Shown here piece after piece: positions 36,348 to 47,924 of a DNA stretch of 64,000 bases. The first letter of the stretch is position 1; the number at the start of each line of letters is the position of its first letter. Both the position numbers and the translations under genes were made by a program. The notes under the pieces are model-generated. The model was not told where the DNA came from, ran no database searches, and worked only from the letters and a program-made list of their open reading frames with translations. This stretch comes from Mycolicibacterium komanii. Its GTDB lineage: Bacteria; Actinomycetota; Actinomycetes; Mycobacteriales; Mycobacteriaceae. The stretch is from assembly GCF_001050035.1 (NCBI RefSeq), contig NZ_CVTA01000015.1, positions 8,601-72,600 on the forward strand, written 5' to 3'.

Positions 36348-36875
36348 TCAGGCGATGGTGATCGAGTCGACGACCACGGGGTCGGTCGGCCGGTCGCTGC
36401 GATCGGTCGCCGTCGTCGCGATGGCGTCGACCACCTTCTGCGACTCGGGGTCGACGACCTCGCCGAAGATGGTGTGCTTGCGGTTCAGGTGCGGGGTCTT
36501 GGTGACCGTGATGAAGAACTGCGAGCCGTTGGTGCCCGGCCCGGCGTTGGCCATCGCCAGCAGGTAGGGCCGGTCGAACTGCAACTCGGGATGGAATTCG
36601 TCCTCGAACTTGTACCCCGGTCCGCCGCGGCCGGTGCCGGTCGGGTCGCCGCCCTGGATCATGAATCCGTCGATGACGCGGTGGAAGACCACACCGTCGT
36701 AGAAGGGTCCGGACGTGCCGCCCGATGCGTTCTCGCCGCTGTAATCCTTGGTTCCCTGCGCCAGGCCGACGAAGTTGGCCACGGTCTTGGGCGCGTGATT
36801 ACCGAAGAGTGCGATCTTGATGTCGCCGCGGTTGGTGTGCAGGGTCGCGGTCGCTGTCTGAATGGGGCTCGTCAC
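36348..36875 (-). CDS. ppiA: Peptidyl-prolyl cis-trans isomerase A (cyclophilin)
   Basis: A cytosolic cyclophilin, 175 residues, that speeds proline isomerisation in protein folding. Motifs are [22 protein letters not shown] (catalytic Arg and Phe region), [15 protein letters not shown] and HTIFGEV. The GTG at 36875 ([18 protein letters not shown]) is the start. It is convergent with the PH-domain gene and divergent from cwsA. It matches Rv0009 in size and sequence. There is no signal peptide. Confidence 0.96.
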   Translation of the reverse strand: MTSPIQTATATLHTNRGDIKIALFGNHAPKTVANFVGLAQGTKDYSGENASGGTSGPFYDGVVFHRVIDGFMIQGGDPTGTGRGGPGYKFEDEFHPELQFDRPYLLAMANAGPGTNGSQFFITVTKTPHLNRKHTIFGEVVDPESQKVVDAIATTATDRSDRPTDPVVVDSITIA

Positions 36876-36981
36876 GGGATGTCAGTGTGCCACGCCGCCT
36901 TCGGAGCCCATCCGGCACCGTTGTGTTCGGCTAGATGGCAGGCTGTTGTGGTCGCACCCCGGCCGCGAGAAAGGTACGCCC

Positions 36982-37422
36982 ATGAGCGCTAAGACGGAGA
37001 TCCGGATGAGCCCCGCCCAGCGGTTGAGCCGCGGCCTGAAGTACACGGCGGTCGGGCCGGTCGACGTCACGCGCGGCGCTCTGGCCCTGGGGCTCAACGG
37101 TGCTCAGTCGTCGGCGTCGTGGGTGGGCGACCGATATCGGCGCGGCCGCATCAAGGCTCAGCTGCGCGAGGATCTGGCCGCCGCGCAACAAACAGTCGCC
37201 CAGGAGCTCGCCGCCGCGCAGGAGGCCGTCTCGCAGGCGCTGCAGGGCGCGGTGCCGGATCGCGCGTCGAAGTCCAAGCAGCGCGGGCGTCGGCTGGTGA
37301 TTGCCGCGGCCGGTGTCGTGGTGCTGGCCGGGGGAGCGGTGGCGTTCTCGATCGTGCGGCGGTCGACGCAACCGGAGCCCTCGCCGCTGCCGCCGAGTGT
37401 GGAAGTGTCGCCGAAACCCTGA
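36982..37422 (+). CDS. cwsA: Cell wall synthesis protein CwsA
   Basis: A 146-residue protein that works with CrgA and Wag31 in polar growth and division in mycobacteria. The N-terminal half (MSPAQRLSRGLKYTAVGPVD) is basic. A coiled-coil-like Ala/Gln/Glu segment follows (DLAAAQQTVAQELAAAQEAV). One membrane helix lies at about 106-124 (LVIAAAGVVVLAGGAVAFSI), with a short Pro-rich external tail. The ATG at 36982 follows GAGAAAGG about 7 bases upstream. It corresponds to Rv0008c. Confidence 0.92.
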   Translation: MSAKTEIRMSPAQRLSRGLKYTAVGPVDVTRGALALGLNGAQSSASWVGDRYRRGRIKAQLREDLAAAQQTVAQELAAAQEAVSQALQGAVPDRASKSKQRGRRLVIAAAGVVVLAGGAVAFSIVRRSTQPEPSPLPPSVEVSPKP

Positions 37423-37446
37423 GAGCTCAGGGCGGGGGAATGGGAG

Positions 37447-37519
37447 TGGAGCCTAGGAGAATCGAACTCCTGACATCTACCTTGCAAAGGTAGCGCTCTA
37501 CCAACTGAGCTAAGGCCCC
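37447..37519 (-). tRNA. tRNA-Ala (anticodon TGC)
   Basis: On the minus strand the 73 bases start GGGGCCTTAGCTCAGTTGG and end CTCCTAGGCTCCA. The acceptor GGGGCCT pairs with AGGCTCC (one G-T pair), and the anticodon stem CTACC/GGTAG encloses TTTGCAA (anticodon TGC). The T-arm is AGGAGTTCGATTCTCCT. CCA is not encoded. The 5' 10 bases overlap the end of the tiny DLW-39-like gene. Confidence 0.97.
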
Positions 37520-37638
37520 TGGTCCGCAGGCGGCGCGTCCGGCGCCACATGCCACACCTCGATGCCGTGGCGCGAGCGCCAGACGGCGACGGTGACTGCG
37601 GCGGCGATCGCCGTGGCGATCAACAGCACCCGCCTCAT
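37510..37638 (-). CDS. Small membrane protein of the DLW-39 family (42 aa)
   Basis: A 42-residue frame in the gap between tRNA-Ile and tRNA-Ala: MRRVLLIATAIAAAVTVAVW is a basic N terminus followed by one hydrophobic helix, and the tail HGIEVWHVAPDAPPADQGP resembles the D/E-[LV]-W-x-x-A-T/P-D end of the actinobacterial DLW-39 family. GGAAAGG lies about 8 bases before the ATG at 37638. The TAG stop lies inside the tRNA-Ala gene (10-base overlap). It is shorter than the usual annotation cut-off. The function is unknown. Confidence 0.6.
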   Translation of the reverse strand: MRRVLLIATAIAAAVTVAVWRSRHGIEVWHVAPDAPPADQGP

Positions 37639-37654
37639 GGTGTGAACCTTTCCG

Positions 37655-37728
37655 TGGGGCTAGGAGGACTCGAACCTCCGACCTCTTCGTTATCAGCGAA
37701 GCGCTCTAACCGCCTGAGCTATAGCCCC
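37655..37728 (-). tRNA. tRNA-Ile (anticodon GAT)
   Basis: On the minus strand the 74 bases start GGGGCTATAGCTCAGGCGG and end CTCCTAGCCCCA. The acceptor GGGGCTA pairs with TAGCCCC, the anticodon loop is CTGATAA (GAT), and the T-arm is GGAGGTTCGAGTCCTCC. It is upstream of tRNA-Ala in the same direction, as in other mycobacteria. Confidence 0.97.
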
Positions 37729-37798
37729 GTACCGCCGTGCTGGCCGAGCGACGAGATTACCGCAATCGTGGGCTCCCGCCCAAACCGCGCTCTGCGCC

Positions 37799-38698
37799 TC
37801 AGTCCCGATCGGCGAGCGTCACTTCCACGCCGCCAACCAAGTCCGTGGTCAGGTTGTAGATGAACGCACCGATGGTGGCCATGGCCGTCAACAACACGAT
37901 GTTGACCAACCCGATCAACGTCGCGCCGCCGAAGATCGTCCCGCTCGACACCAACTCACCGCCGCCACCGCCGCCCGCGCTGGTGAGCAGGTCTCCGACG
38001 TTGCTGTTGAGCTTGCTCCACACACCCATCCCGCCGAGCACGAGATACAGGAACGCGACCGCGATCATCCACACGAAGAACAGGGCGACCGACAGCACCG
38101 CCGACACCTTCAACGTGCTCCACGGGTCGATGCGGCGGATCTGCATGCTGGCGCGCACCGGACCCTTGTGCCGGGTGCCGACCTGGATGCGGCCGCCCGA
38201 CGACGGCCGGCTGCCCGGCTCGGACGACGCGCGGTCCGCGGGTTTGCGCTGCTGCGGCCCGCGCGGCATCGGCCCGGACAGGTCCGGCAACTCGCTGGCG
38301 TAGGTCTCCTGGCGCGGCGCCTCCGGCGCCCCCCTGCGGGTCGGGACCTCCTCGGTAGGCGTGGCGCCCCCCGGGACGAACCGGTTGGCCCGCGCGCCGA
38401 CGTTGGGGGAGTTGTTGGGATTTCCCCGCTGGTCGTCGGCGGGCCGCTCGGCCGCGTGACCCTCGTCGGCCGGTCCCTCAGCACGCGGGCCCGGTCCGGG
38501 CGCGCGCCTCGGCGGCTCCGGCGGCCGTTGGCCCGGAGGTGCCGTGCGCGCCGCGGGGCCCCGCTGCCACGGCGGCACCTCGGCGCGGTCCGGAACCTCG
38601 GGCCGCGTACCGAGCGCGTCGTGGTTGCCCGCGGAGCCGTTGGCGCCGCCTGGTCCGTCGCCCGCGCGGGGGCGTCCCGGCTCGTTCGGTGAACTCAC
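37799..38698 (-). CDS. DUF3566 domain membrane protein downstream of gyrA
   Basis: A 299-residue protein resembling Rv0007. The first ~180 residues are low-complexity and rich in Pro, Gly, Arg, Ala and Glu. The C-terminal ~110 residues form the DUF3566 domain with [20 protein letters not shown] and two membrane helices (about 196-219, [20 protein letters not shown], and 263-284, [20 protein letters not shown]). The GTG at 38698 lies 30 bases after gyrA, so it is probably in the gyrBA transcript. The role is unknown; linkage to gyrA is widely kept in actinobacteria. Confidence 0.88.
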   Translation of the reverse strand: MSSPNEPGRPRAGDGPGGANGSAGNHDALGTRPEVPDRAEVPPWQRGPAARTAPPGQRPPEPPRRAPGPGPRAEGPADEGHAAERPADDQRGNPNNSPNVGARANRFVPGGATPTEEVPTRRGAPEAPRQETYASELPDLSGPMPRGPQQRKPADRASSEPGSRPSSGGRIQVGTRHKGPVRASMQIRRIDPWSTLKVSAVLSVALFFVWMIAVAFLYLVLGGMGVWSKLNSNVGDLLTSAGGGGGGELVSSGTIFGGATLIGLVNIVLLTAMATIGAFIYNLTTDLVGGVEVTLADRD

Positions 38699-38728
38699 CT
38701 ACGGCTCCTCACTGGTCCCGTCGCTGGG

Positions 38729-41236
38729 TCAGGCACCGGGGTCGGTGTTGACTTCGTCGGTGCTGTCGCCTTCCTCCGCGTTGCGCGCGACGGCTATCAG
38801 TGTTGTGCCCTCACCGAGGTTCATCAACCGGACACCCTTGGTCTGCCGCCCGGCCTTGCGAACCTGGCGAGCCGCGGTCCGGATGACGCCCCCACCCGAG
38901 GTGATGGCGTACAACTCCGTGTCGTCGTCGACGACCAACGCTCCCACAAGATTGCCACGGCGTTTGTCGAATTGGATCGTCAGGACCCCCTTGCCGCCGC
39001 GGCCCTGCACCGGGTACTCGTCGATCGCGGTGCGCTTGGCGTAGCCGCCGGACGTCGCGACCAGCAGGTACGTATCGGGCCGCACCACGTTCAGCGACAG
39101 CAGCGCGTCATCGGCGTTGAACCGCATGCCCTGCACACCGGAGGTCGCACGCCCCATCGGCCGCAGCGCCTCGTCGGTTGCCGAGAACCGGATCGACTGC
39201 CCCTTGGCCGAGACCAGCAGCAGGTCGTCGTCGGCCGAGCACAGCACCGCGCCGACGAGTTCGTCGCCGTCGCGCAGGTTGACCGCGACGATGCCGCCGG
39301 AGCGGTTGGAGTCGAAGTCGACCAGCCGGGACTTCTTGACCAGCCCGTTGCGGGTGGCCAGCACCAGGTACGGCGCGTCCTCGTAGCTCTTGATCTGGAT
39401 CACCTGCGCGATGCGCTCCTCGGGCTGGAACGCCAGCAGGTTCGCCACGTGCTGGCCGCGCGCGGTGCGCGACGCCTCGGGAAGGTCGTACGCCTTGGCG
39501 CGATAGACCCGGCCCTGGGTGGTGAAGAACAGGATCCAGTCGTGCGTCGAGCAGACGAAGAAGTGGTTGACGATGTCGTCCTGTTTGAGGCCGGCACCCT
39601 GCACACCCTTACCGCCGCGCTTTTGGCTGCGGTACAGGTCGGTCTTGGTGCGTTTGGCGTAGCCGGTCTCGGTGATCGTGACGACGACGTCCTCGCGGGC
39701 GATCAGGTCCTCGTCGGCAACCTCTCCGTCGGCGGCGACGATTCGGGTGCGACGGTCGTCGCCGTACTTGTCGACGATCTCCTTGAGCTCGTCGCGGACG
39801 ATCGCGCGCTGCCGTTCGGGCTTGGCCAGGATGTCTTCCAGATCAGCGATCTCGGCTTCGATCTTGGCCAGGTCGTCGACGATGCGCTGCCGTTCCAGGG
39901 CGGCCAGCCGGCGCAGCTGCATGTCCAGGATTGCCTGGGCCTGGATGTCGTCGATGTCGAGCAGCTCGATCAAGCCCTGCCGCGCCACGTCGACGGTCTC
40001 CGACGCCCGGATCAACGCGATCACCTCGTCGAGCGCGTCGAGCGCCTTGACCAGACCGCGCAGGATGTGGGCCCGTTCGTTGGCCTTGCGCAACCGGTAC
40101 CGGGTGCGCCGCACGATGACGTCGAGTTGATGGTTGACGTAATGGCGGATCAGCTGGTCGAGGCGCAACGTGCGCGGGACGCCGTCGACGATCGCCAGCA
40201 TGTTGGCCCCGAAGCTGGTCTGCAGCTGGGTGTGCTTGTAAAGGTTGTTGAGCACCACCTTGGCAACGGCATCACGCTTGAGCTCCACCACGATTCGCAG
40301 CCCGACGCGGTCGCTGGACTGGTCCTCGATGTTGGCGATGCCGTTGAGCTTGCCGTCGCGGACCTGCTCGGCGATCGAGGTGATGAAGTTGTCGTGGTTG
40401 ACCTGATACGGCAGCTCGGTGATGACGATGCCGGTGCGGCCGCGGTTGTCCTCCTCGATCTCCACCACGCCACGCATCCGGACCGATCCGCGGCCGGTGG
40501 TGTACATGTCGGCGATGCCTTGCGACCCGACGATCAAACCGTGCGTCGGAAAGTCAGGACCCTTGACGCGTTCGGTGACCGCGGTGAGCGTGGCCTCCTC
40601 GTCGGCGTCGTGGTTCTCCAGGCACCAGTACACCGCCTCGGCGAGTTCGCGCAGGTTGTGCGGCGGGATGTTCGTGGCCATCCCGACCGCGATGCCGCCC
40701 GATCCGTTGGCCAGCAGGTTCGGGAACCGGCTGGGCAGAACGGTGGGCTCCTGCACGCGCCCGTCGTAGTTCGGGATGAAATCGACTGTCTCCTCGTCGA
40801 TTTCGCGCAACATCTCCATGGCCAGCGGTGTCAACCGGGCCTCGGTGTACCGCATGGCGGCCGGCGGATCGTTGCCCGGCGAGCCGAAGTTGCCCTGCCC
40901 ATCGACCAGCGGGTAGCGCAGCGACCACGGCTGGGCCATCCGGACCAGGGTGTCGTAGATCGAGGCGTCGCCGTGGGGGTGGTAGTTACCCATCGTCTCG
41001 GCAACGGAGCGTGCGGATTTCGCGTGGCTGCGGTCGGGCCGGAAGCCGGAGTCGAACATCGCGTAGAGCACGCGGCGGTGCACGGGCTTGAGGCCGTCGC
41101 GCACCTCGGGCAGCGCGCGCCCGACGATCACGCTCATCGCGTAGTCGATGTAGCTGCGCTGCATCTCCTGCTGGATGTCGACCGGTTCGATGCGGTCGCC
41201 TGCTTCGTCGCCCGGCGGCAACGTGGTGTCAGTCAT
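38729..41236 (-). CDS. gyrA: DNA gyrase subunit A
   Basis: The breakage-reunion subunit of DNA gyrase (A2B2), which introduces negative supercoils. The 835-residue protein has the DNA-cleavage domain with the quinolone region [19 protein letters not shown]; Ala91, Ser92 and Asp95 align with M. tuberculosis 90, 91 and 94. The catalytic Tyr is in [10 protein letters not shown] (about residue 130). The C-terminal pinwheel domain contains the GyrA-box [10 protein letters not shown]. Ala at the position that is Ser in most bacteria is normal for mycobacteria. It follows gyrB after 31 bases. Confidence 0.98.
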   Translation of the reverse strand: MTDTTLPPGDEAGDRIEPVDIQQEMQRSYIDYAMSVIVGRALPEVRDGLKPVHRRVLYAMFDSGFRPDRSHAKSARSVAETMGNYHPHGDASIYDTLVRMAQPWSLRYPLVDGQGNFGSPGNDPPAAMRYTEARLTPLAMEMLREIDEETVDFIPNYDGRVQEPTVLPSRFPNLLANGSGGIAVGMATNIPPHNLRELAEAVYWCLENHDADEEATLTAVTERVKGPDFPTHGLIVGSQGIADMYTTGRGSVRMRGVVEIEEDNRGRTGIVITELPYQVNHDNFITSIAEQVRDGKLNGIANIEDQSSDRVGLRIVVELKRDAVAKVVLNNLYKHTQLQTSFGANMLAIVDGVPRTLRLDQLIRHYVNHQLDVIVRRTRYRLRKANERAHILRGLVKALDALDEVIALIRASETVDVARQGLIELLDIDDIQAQAILDMQLRRLAALERQRIVDDLAKIEAEIADLEDILAKPERQRAIVRDELKEIVDKYGDDRRTRIVAADGEVADEDLIAREDVVVTITETGYAKRTKTDLYRSQKRGGKGVQGAGLKQDDIVNHFFVCSTHDWILFFTTQGRVYRAKAYDLPEASRTARGQHVANLLAFQPEERIAQVIQIKSYEDAPYLVLATRNGLVKKSRLVDFDSNRSGGIVAVNLRDGDELVGAVLCSADDDLLLVSAKGQSIRFSATDEALRPMGRATSGVQGMRFNADDALLSLNVVRPDTYLLVATSGGYAKRTAIDEYPVQGRGGKGVLTIQFDKRRGNLVGALVVDDDTELYAITSGGGVIRTAARQVRKAGRQTKGVRLMNLGEGTTLIAVARNAEEGDSTDEVNTDPGA

Positions 41237-41267
41237 TATCTGCCTTCGGCTCTAGAGGAACTTCGCC

Positions 41268-43382
<2,115 letters not shown>

Positions 43383-43471
43383 CTACCGGGAGAGTCAGAC
43401 AGGACCGACTCTGAGGCGGCGTTTCTGCACACCTATTTGCGCCGTCTGGGGAATTTCTCGATCCAGGGTGC

Positions 43472-43486
43472 CTCAAGACGCTTGAG
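43472..43486. promoter_or_regulatory. Palindrome in the gyrB upstream region
   Basis: CTCAAG (43472-43477) and CTTGAG (43481-43486) flank ACG in the 221-base dciA-gyrB gap. It may be an operator tied to gyrBA control (gyrase genes are supercoiling-responsive) or a weak terminator after dciA. A 6-bp stem alone is weak evidence. Confidence 0.3.
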
Positions 43487-43525
43487 AACTAAGATCGCCG
43501 CGTCCTCGCGGCTTTCAGCCGACCG

Positions 43526-44083
43526 CTATCCGTACGTGTCCCGGGGGCCTCGGCCGGCGACGTGGTAGCGCCCCTTTCGCCACGACGGGCCCACCGGTCC
43601 GACGATCTTCAGTGACTTCACGACGCCGTCACCCACCGCGTCGGCGATCTTGGCCAGCACCTGCGCCTGGACCATCCGCAGCTGGGTGGCCCAGGCGGTG
43701 GACTCCGCCGAAATGGTCAAGACGCCCTCGTTGAGTGAAGTCGGTGTCGCGTGCGCGGCGATCCCTTCGCCGACGACGGCGACCCATCGGCCGAACACCG
43801 CGCCCTCGGCGACGCGGCCCGACCATCCGCGGCTGCGAGCCACCTCGCCGGCCGCCGACCCCAGCGGTTGCGGATCGCGCGCGTCGGGGCCGGGGCCCGA
43901 CCACCGACGGCGGGTGTTGCCGGCGATCTTTCGGGGTGCCGCGCCGCGTCGACCGCGTCCGATGTCCTTGCCCTGGCTGCGCGCCGCACCGCGCGCCTCC
44001 TCGAGCGTGCGCCGCACCAGGTCCATTCCGCGCAGGTGAGCGAGGTGCTCCGGCGGGCCGGTCTGGTCGTCCGACGATGTCAT
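43526..44083 (-). CDS. dciA: DciA/DUF721 helicase-loading protein
   Basis: A 185-residue protein of the DUF721 family (Rv0004). In mycobacteria this family was shown to interact with DnaB helicase and is named DciA, the ancestral helicase loader or operator in bacteria without DnaC. The N terminus (residues 1-80) is basic and disordered. The C-terminal ~100 residues carry the conserved domain with [40 protein letters not shown] and [14 protein letters not shown]. The ATG overlaps the recF stop (ATGA), so the two are co-translated within the dnaN-gnd-recF block. Confidence 0.9.
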   Translation of the reverse strand: MTSSDDQTGPPEHLAHLRGMDLVRRTLEEARGAARSQGKDIGRGRRGAAPRKIAGNTRRRWSGPGPDARDPQPLGSAAGEVARSRGWSGRVAEGAVFGRWVAVVGEGIAAHATPTSLNEGVLTISAESTAWATQLRMVQAQVLAKIADAVGDGVVKSLKIVGPVGPSWRKGRYHVAGRGPRDTYG

Positions 44084-45240
44084 ATCTCCACCGCCGAGAC
44101 TCGACCCGAGTCGTCGTCGCGCATCGTGACCCCGATCCTGTGCGCGTCCCAGTCCGTCGGGATGTCCTCGGCCACCGCCGCCGTCACCAACACCTGTTCG
44201 GCCGACGCCGCGACGGCGGCCAGCGCCTGCCTGCGCGCCTTGTCCAACTCCGCGAAAACGTCGTCGAGCAACAACACCGGATCGCCTCCCTCAGCGCGAA
44301 GCAGCTCGTAGGCGGCCAACCTCAGCGACAGCGCCATCGACCACGATTCTCCGTGGCTGGCAAAGCCTTTCGCGATCTGGTCACCGAGCCGTAGCTCGAG
44401 GTCGTCGCGGTGCGGGCCCACCAGGCAGACGCCGCGTTCGAGTTCGGCGTCGCGGCGGCGCGCCAGTGCGTCGAGCAGAGCCGCCTCGAACACTTCCGCG
44501 TCGGCGGTGCCCGCCGCCGCTTCGGCTTCCACCACATCCACACCGCTGCGGTATCGGATGGCTGCGGGCCGCGACGACGGCGCCAGGAGCTGGTGTGCCT
44601 TCTCCACCTCCGGCGCGAGCTGGTTGACCAGGTCGACCCGGGCGGCTATCAGTTTGGCACCCTTCTCTGCGAGGTGGCCGTCCCACACATCGAGCGTGTC
44701 GAAAACGCTTCTGTCACCGCGGAATCGAGCTCCGGACGCCGTTTTCAGCAGCGCGGTCCGCTGACGCAGCACCTTCTCGTAATCGGCGCGGATCGCGGCC
44801 ACCTGCGGGCGCCGCGTGGTAGCGAGCTCATCGAGATAGCGACGCCGCTCACCCGGGTCACCGCGCACCAGGGCGAGATCCTCGGGAGCGAACAGTACGG
44901 CCCGCAGCACGCCGAGAATCTCCCGCGCGGACCGGACGGGGGAGCGGTTGATCCGTGCCTTGTTCGCGCGCCCGGCGGTGATCTCCAGGTCGACGGCCAG
45001 TTCGCGACCCTCGTTGACAACGATCGTCGACACCACCGCGCGTTCGGCGCCGGTCCGGATCAAGGGCGCGTCGGCAGCCACTCGGTGTGATCCGAGTGTG
45101 GATGAATACCACAGCGCCTCAACGATATTCGTCTTACCGAAGCCGTTCGGACCGACAAACACCGTACGCCCCGGCTCCAGCTCCAGCTCGACGCGCGGCC
45201 ACGATCGGAAGTCGGTCAACGCCAAACGGCGGACATACAC
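44080..45240 (-). CDS. recF: DNA replication and repair protein RecF
   Basis: An SMC-like ATPase that loads RecA at gaps. The 386-residue protein has Walker [15 protein letters not shown], the signature region [20 protein letters not shown], and Walker [13 protein letters not shown]. The GTG at 45240 ([14 protein letters not shown]) matches the family start; a longer open frame upstream runs through gnd and is a shadow. It lies 11 bases after gnd, and its stop overlaps dciA. The length matches the mycobacterial protein. Confidence 0.96.
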   Translation of the reverse strand: MYVRRLALTDFRSWPRVELELEPGRTVFVGPNGFGKTNIVEALWYSSTLGSHRVAADAPLIRTGAERAVVSTIVVNEGRELAVDLEITAGRANKARINRSPVRSAREILGVLRAVLFAPEDLALVRGDPGERRRYLDELATTRRPQVAAIRADYEKVLRQRTALLKTASGARFRGDRSVFDTLDVWDGHLAEKGAKLIAARVDLVNQLAPEVEKAHQLLAPSSRPAAIRYRSGVDVVEAEAAAGTADAEVFEAALLDALARRRDAELERGVCLVGPHRDDLELRLGDQIAKGFASHGESWSMALSLRLAAYELLRAEGGDPVLLLDDVFAELDKARRQALAAVAASAEQVLVTAAVAEDIPTDWDAHRIGVTMRDDDSGRVSAVEI

Positions 45241-45251
45241 TGCGCAGCCGC

Positions 45252-46145
45252 CTACCCGGACTCGCTGATCCGCTTGACCGCGTGCCCGCCGAACTGGTTC
45301 CGCAATGCCGAGACCGCCTTCATCGACGGCGAATCCTCCTGCCGCGAAGCGAACCGCGCGAACAGCGACGCCGCGATCACCGGCATCGGCACCCGATGGC
45401 TGATCGCTTCCTCGACGGTCCACCGGCCCTCGCCGGAATCCTCGGTGTAGCCACTGATTTCGCCGAACTCCGGATCTTCCTTGAGCGCCTTGGCCAGCAG
45501 CTGCTGCAGCCACGACCGCACGACGGTGCCGTTGGTCCAGGCCTGGATGACCGCCTGGGTGTCGGTGATGAGTTCTTCGGCGGCCAGCAGCTCGTAACCC
45601 TCGGCGTAGGCCATCATCAAGCCGTATTCGATGCCGTTGTGCACCATCTTCGCGTAGTGCCCGGCACCGACCGGGCCGGCGTGTACGAATCCGTCCTCCC
45701 GCGGCCCCGGCGGACGCAAGGTGTCGAAGATCGGCATCGCACGTTCGACATCGGTGTCGCTGCCGCCGACCATCAGGCCGTAGCCTTCCTTCAGCCCCCA
45801 CACGCCACCGGAGACCCCGGCATCGATGAACGCGATTCCTTTGTCACCCAACAGTTTCGCGTGCGGCGCATCCTCGGTGTAGCGGGAGTTACCGCCGTCG
45901 ATGACGAGATCCCCCTCGTTGAGCACGTCCGCGAGCGAGTTGATGGTGTCATGGGTGATCGGCCCCGACGGGACCATGACCCACACCACCCGCGGTGTCT
46001 CGAGGGAATCGGCCAGGGCCGCGAGCGTCGGAACGTCGGTGACTTCGGGCCTGGGGTCGTAGCCGACCACCTCGTGGCCCCCCTCGCGCAGGCGTTCGCG
46101 CATGTTGAAGCCCATTTTGCCGAGACCGACCAGACCGAGTTGCAT
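45252..46145 (-). CDS. gnd: 6-phosphogluconate dehydrogenase (decarboxylating), short GndB type
   Basis: An enzyme that oxidises 6-phosphogluconate to ribulose-5-phosphate in the pentose phosphate pathway. The 297-residue product is the short tetramer-type form (YqeC/GndB like) rather than the ~470-residue dimeric form. It has [12 protein letters not shown] (cofactor-binding Rossmann start), [29 protein letters not shown] and [18 protein letters not shown] (catalytic Lys-x-x-x-Asn region). The gene sits between dnaN and recF, an insertion into the replication operon shared by M. smegmatis and relatives but absent from M. tuberculosis. Cofactor choice is not resolved. Confidence 0.93.
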   Translation of the reverse strand: MQLGLVGLGKMGFNMRERLREGGHEVVGYDPRPEVTDVPTLAALADSLETPRVVWVMVPSGPITHDTINSLADVLNEGDLVIDGGNSRYTEDAPHAKLLGDKGIAFIDAGVSGGVWGLKEGYGLMVGGSDTDVERAMPIFDTLRPPGPREDGFVHAGPVGAGHYAKMVHNGIEYGLMMAYAEGYELLAAEELITDTQAVIQAWTNGTVVRSWLQQLLAKALKEDPEFGEISGYTEDSGEGRWTVEEAISHRVPMPVIAASLFARFASRQEDSPSMKAVSALRNQFGGHAVKRISESG

Positions 46146-46173
46146 CTGCGCCCCTTTCGTGGCGTCGGGCCGG

Positions 46174-47373
46174 TCAGCCTGGGAGCCGCACCGGCATCAA
46201 CAGGTAGACGTAATCGGTCTGCTGGGCGGGGAACGGGCCCGCCGCACCGACGGTTGCGTCGTCGTCACTGGCCGGGCGCAACACTGCGGGCCGACTCGGA
46301 GTCGTGAAACCGAACGTGACCCGCTCCGAATGCAGCGAGCTCAAACCGTCGGTCAGATACGTGGGATTGAACGCGATGGTGAGTGGGTCCCCGGCGAAGC
46401 TGACCGGGAGATCCTCCTCCGCGCGGCCCACGTCGTCGGCGCCCGCGGACAGATGCAGCGAGTCCTCCGAGAACTCCATGCGCACCTGCGCGCCGCGGTC
46501 GGCCACCAGTGCCACACGTTTGATGGCCTCGGTGAGTTCACCGACCCCGATGGTCGCCATCGCGGTGTGCTCGGTGGGCAGCAGCTGGCGGAACTTCGGG
46601 AACTCGGCATCCAGCAGACGCGTGGTGCTGCGTTTGCCGCCGCTGCTGATCCCGAGCAGCCCCTCCTTGCCGACCGCCGACCCGGCGCCCAGCGACAGGT
46701 GAACATCGCCGCCGTCGGCGCCGGCCTTGGCCGCTTCCGACAACGTCTTGGCCGGCACCAGGACGGCGGCCTCCAGATCAGCGCCCGCCGTGGACCAGGT
46801 GAGTTCGCGCACCGCCAGACGGAACCGGTCGGTCGCCGCCAAAACCACCTTCTCCCCGGCGATTTCGACCCGAATACCGGTCAGCATCGGCAACGTGTCG
46901 TCGCGGCCGGCGGCGATCGCCACCTGGCCGATGGCCTCGGCGAACAACTCGGCGGAGACCACGCCGGTCTCCTCGGGCAGCGCGGGCAGGGTCGGGTAAT
47001 CCTCGACGGCCATGGTCGGCAGCGAGAACCGCGAACTGCCACACGTCAGCGACACCCGGGTGCCGTCGACACTCACGTCGATCGGCTTGGCGGGTAGCGC
47101 CCGGGTGATGTCGGACAGCAGCCGACCGGATACCAAAACGCTGCCGGGTGAAGCGATCTCGGCCGGTACCCGAACCTCGGCGGACACCTCGTAGTCGAAT
47201 CCCGAGATCGTCAGGCCGTCCTCGGAGCCGGTCAGCAAGACGCCGGCGAGCACCGGAACCGTCGGGCGAGTGGGCAGGTTGCGGGCCACCCATGCCACGG
47301 CTTCGGCGAAGTCCTCTCGTACCAGGCGGAACTTCAGATCGGTGACACCAACCGTTGTCGTCGCCACGTCCAT
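46174..47373 (-). CDS. dnaN: DNA polymerase III sliding clamp (beta)
   Basis: The 399-residue sliding clamp, which encircles DNA and tethers polymerase. It has three clamp domains with [29 protein letters not shown] strands, [16 protein letters not shown], and the C-terminal hydrophobic pocket and end [13 protein letters not shown]. The ATG at 47373 follows the oriC region. It corresponds to Rv0002. The gene order dnaA, oriC, dnaN is standard for mycobacteria. Confidence 0.98.
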   Translation of the reverse strand: MDVATTTVGVTDLKFRLVREDFAEAVAWVARNLPTRPTVPVLAGVLLTGSEDGLTISGFDYEVSAEVRVPAEIASPGSVLVSGRLLSDITRALPAKPIDVSVDGTRVSLTCGSSRFSLPTMAVEDYPTLPALPEETGVVSAELFAEAIGQVAIAAGRDDTLPMLTGIRVEIAGEKVVLAATDRFRLAVRELTWSTAGADLEAAVLVPAKTLSEAAKAGADGGDVHLSLGAGSAVGKEGLLGISSGGKRSTTRLLDAEFPKFRQLLPTEHTAMATIGVGELTEAIKRVALVADRGAQVRMEFSEDSLHLSAGADDVGRAEEDLPVSFAGDPLTIAFNPTYLTDGLSSLHSERVTFGFTTPSRPAVLRPASDDDATVGAAGPFPAQQTDYVYLLMPVRLPG

Positions 47374-47924
47374 AGGGTCCCTTCGGTCACAATCACGACA
47401 AGCCTCAAGCAGCGGTTTCTCGGTGTCTCACCACGCGTCCGACCGATGCGTCCCCGACGACCGTAACGGCTGTGATGAATCACCGTAGAGCTTTCCGCCC
47501 CAACTTGAAAGCTAATCGATCGGGGCGACATCGACGGCGTCCGGTGGGTCGAACATCCGCCGGATCCGTGCTTCCCCAACCGCCTTCTTCGAAGGAGATT
47601 CTTTGGAGATATTCAAGCAACAGTATTAGGTCCTGTGGATGCTGGGGATGAATACATGTCGGCGCTGCTTACGGCCGTATGGGGCTGTGAGGTAGCTGTG
47701 GATGAACGCCAGGCGTGGAAGGACAAACTGTGGAGTCGCTGCCGGTTGTGTAGGGATCGGCTGGTAGTTCATCGGTTGATCCCAAGTTCTCCACACCGGT
47801 GTGCACAACCGGACGCTGTGACTGGTGTTGCCGGCGGTGCAGAAGATTTTTCGAAAAAAGTTGTCGGCACGCCCGCGTGAGGGCGCGATCGAGCCCGAGG
47901 AGAAGAACACAGAAGCGATGTGAG
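47374..47924. other. Chromosomal replication origin oriC (dnaA-dnaN intergenic region)
   Basis: This 551-base gene-free region between dnaA and dnaN is the expected mycobacterial oriC. Candidate DnaA boxes related to TTGTCCACA/TTATCCACA are TGTGGATGC (47634-47642), TGTGGATGA (47697-47705), TGTGGAGTC (47729-47737), TTCTCCACA (47787-47795) and TGTGCACAA (47800-47808). A 12-bp palindrome CACACCGGTGTG spans 47792-47803. An AT-rich tract (GATTTTTCGAAAAAAGTTG, 47844-47862) may be the unwinding element. The boxes are degenerate, as usual in high-GC mycobacteria. The dnaN promoter is expected near 47374-47600. Confidence 0.88.

Noticed and set aside
43481..43494. TTGAGA/TAAGAT as a promoter pair upstream of gyrB
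   Set aside because: The elements are nearly adjacent and on the strand opposite to gyrB, so they cannot form a sigma-A promoter for it.
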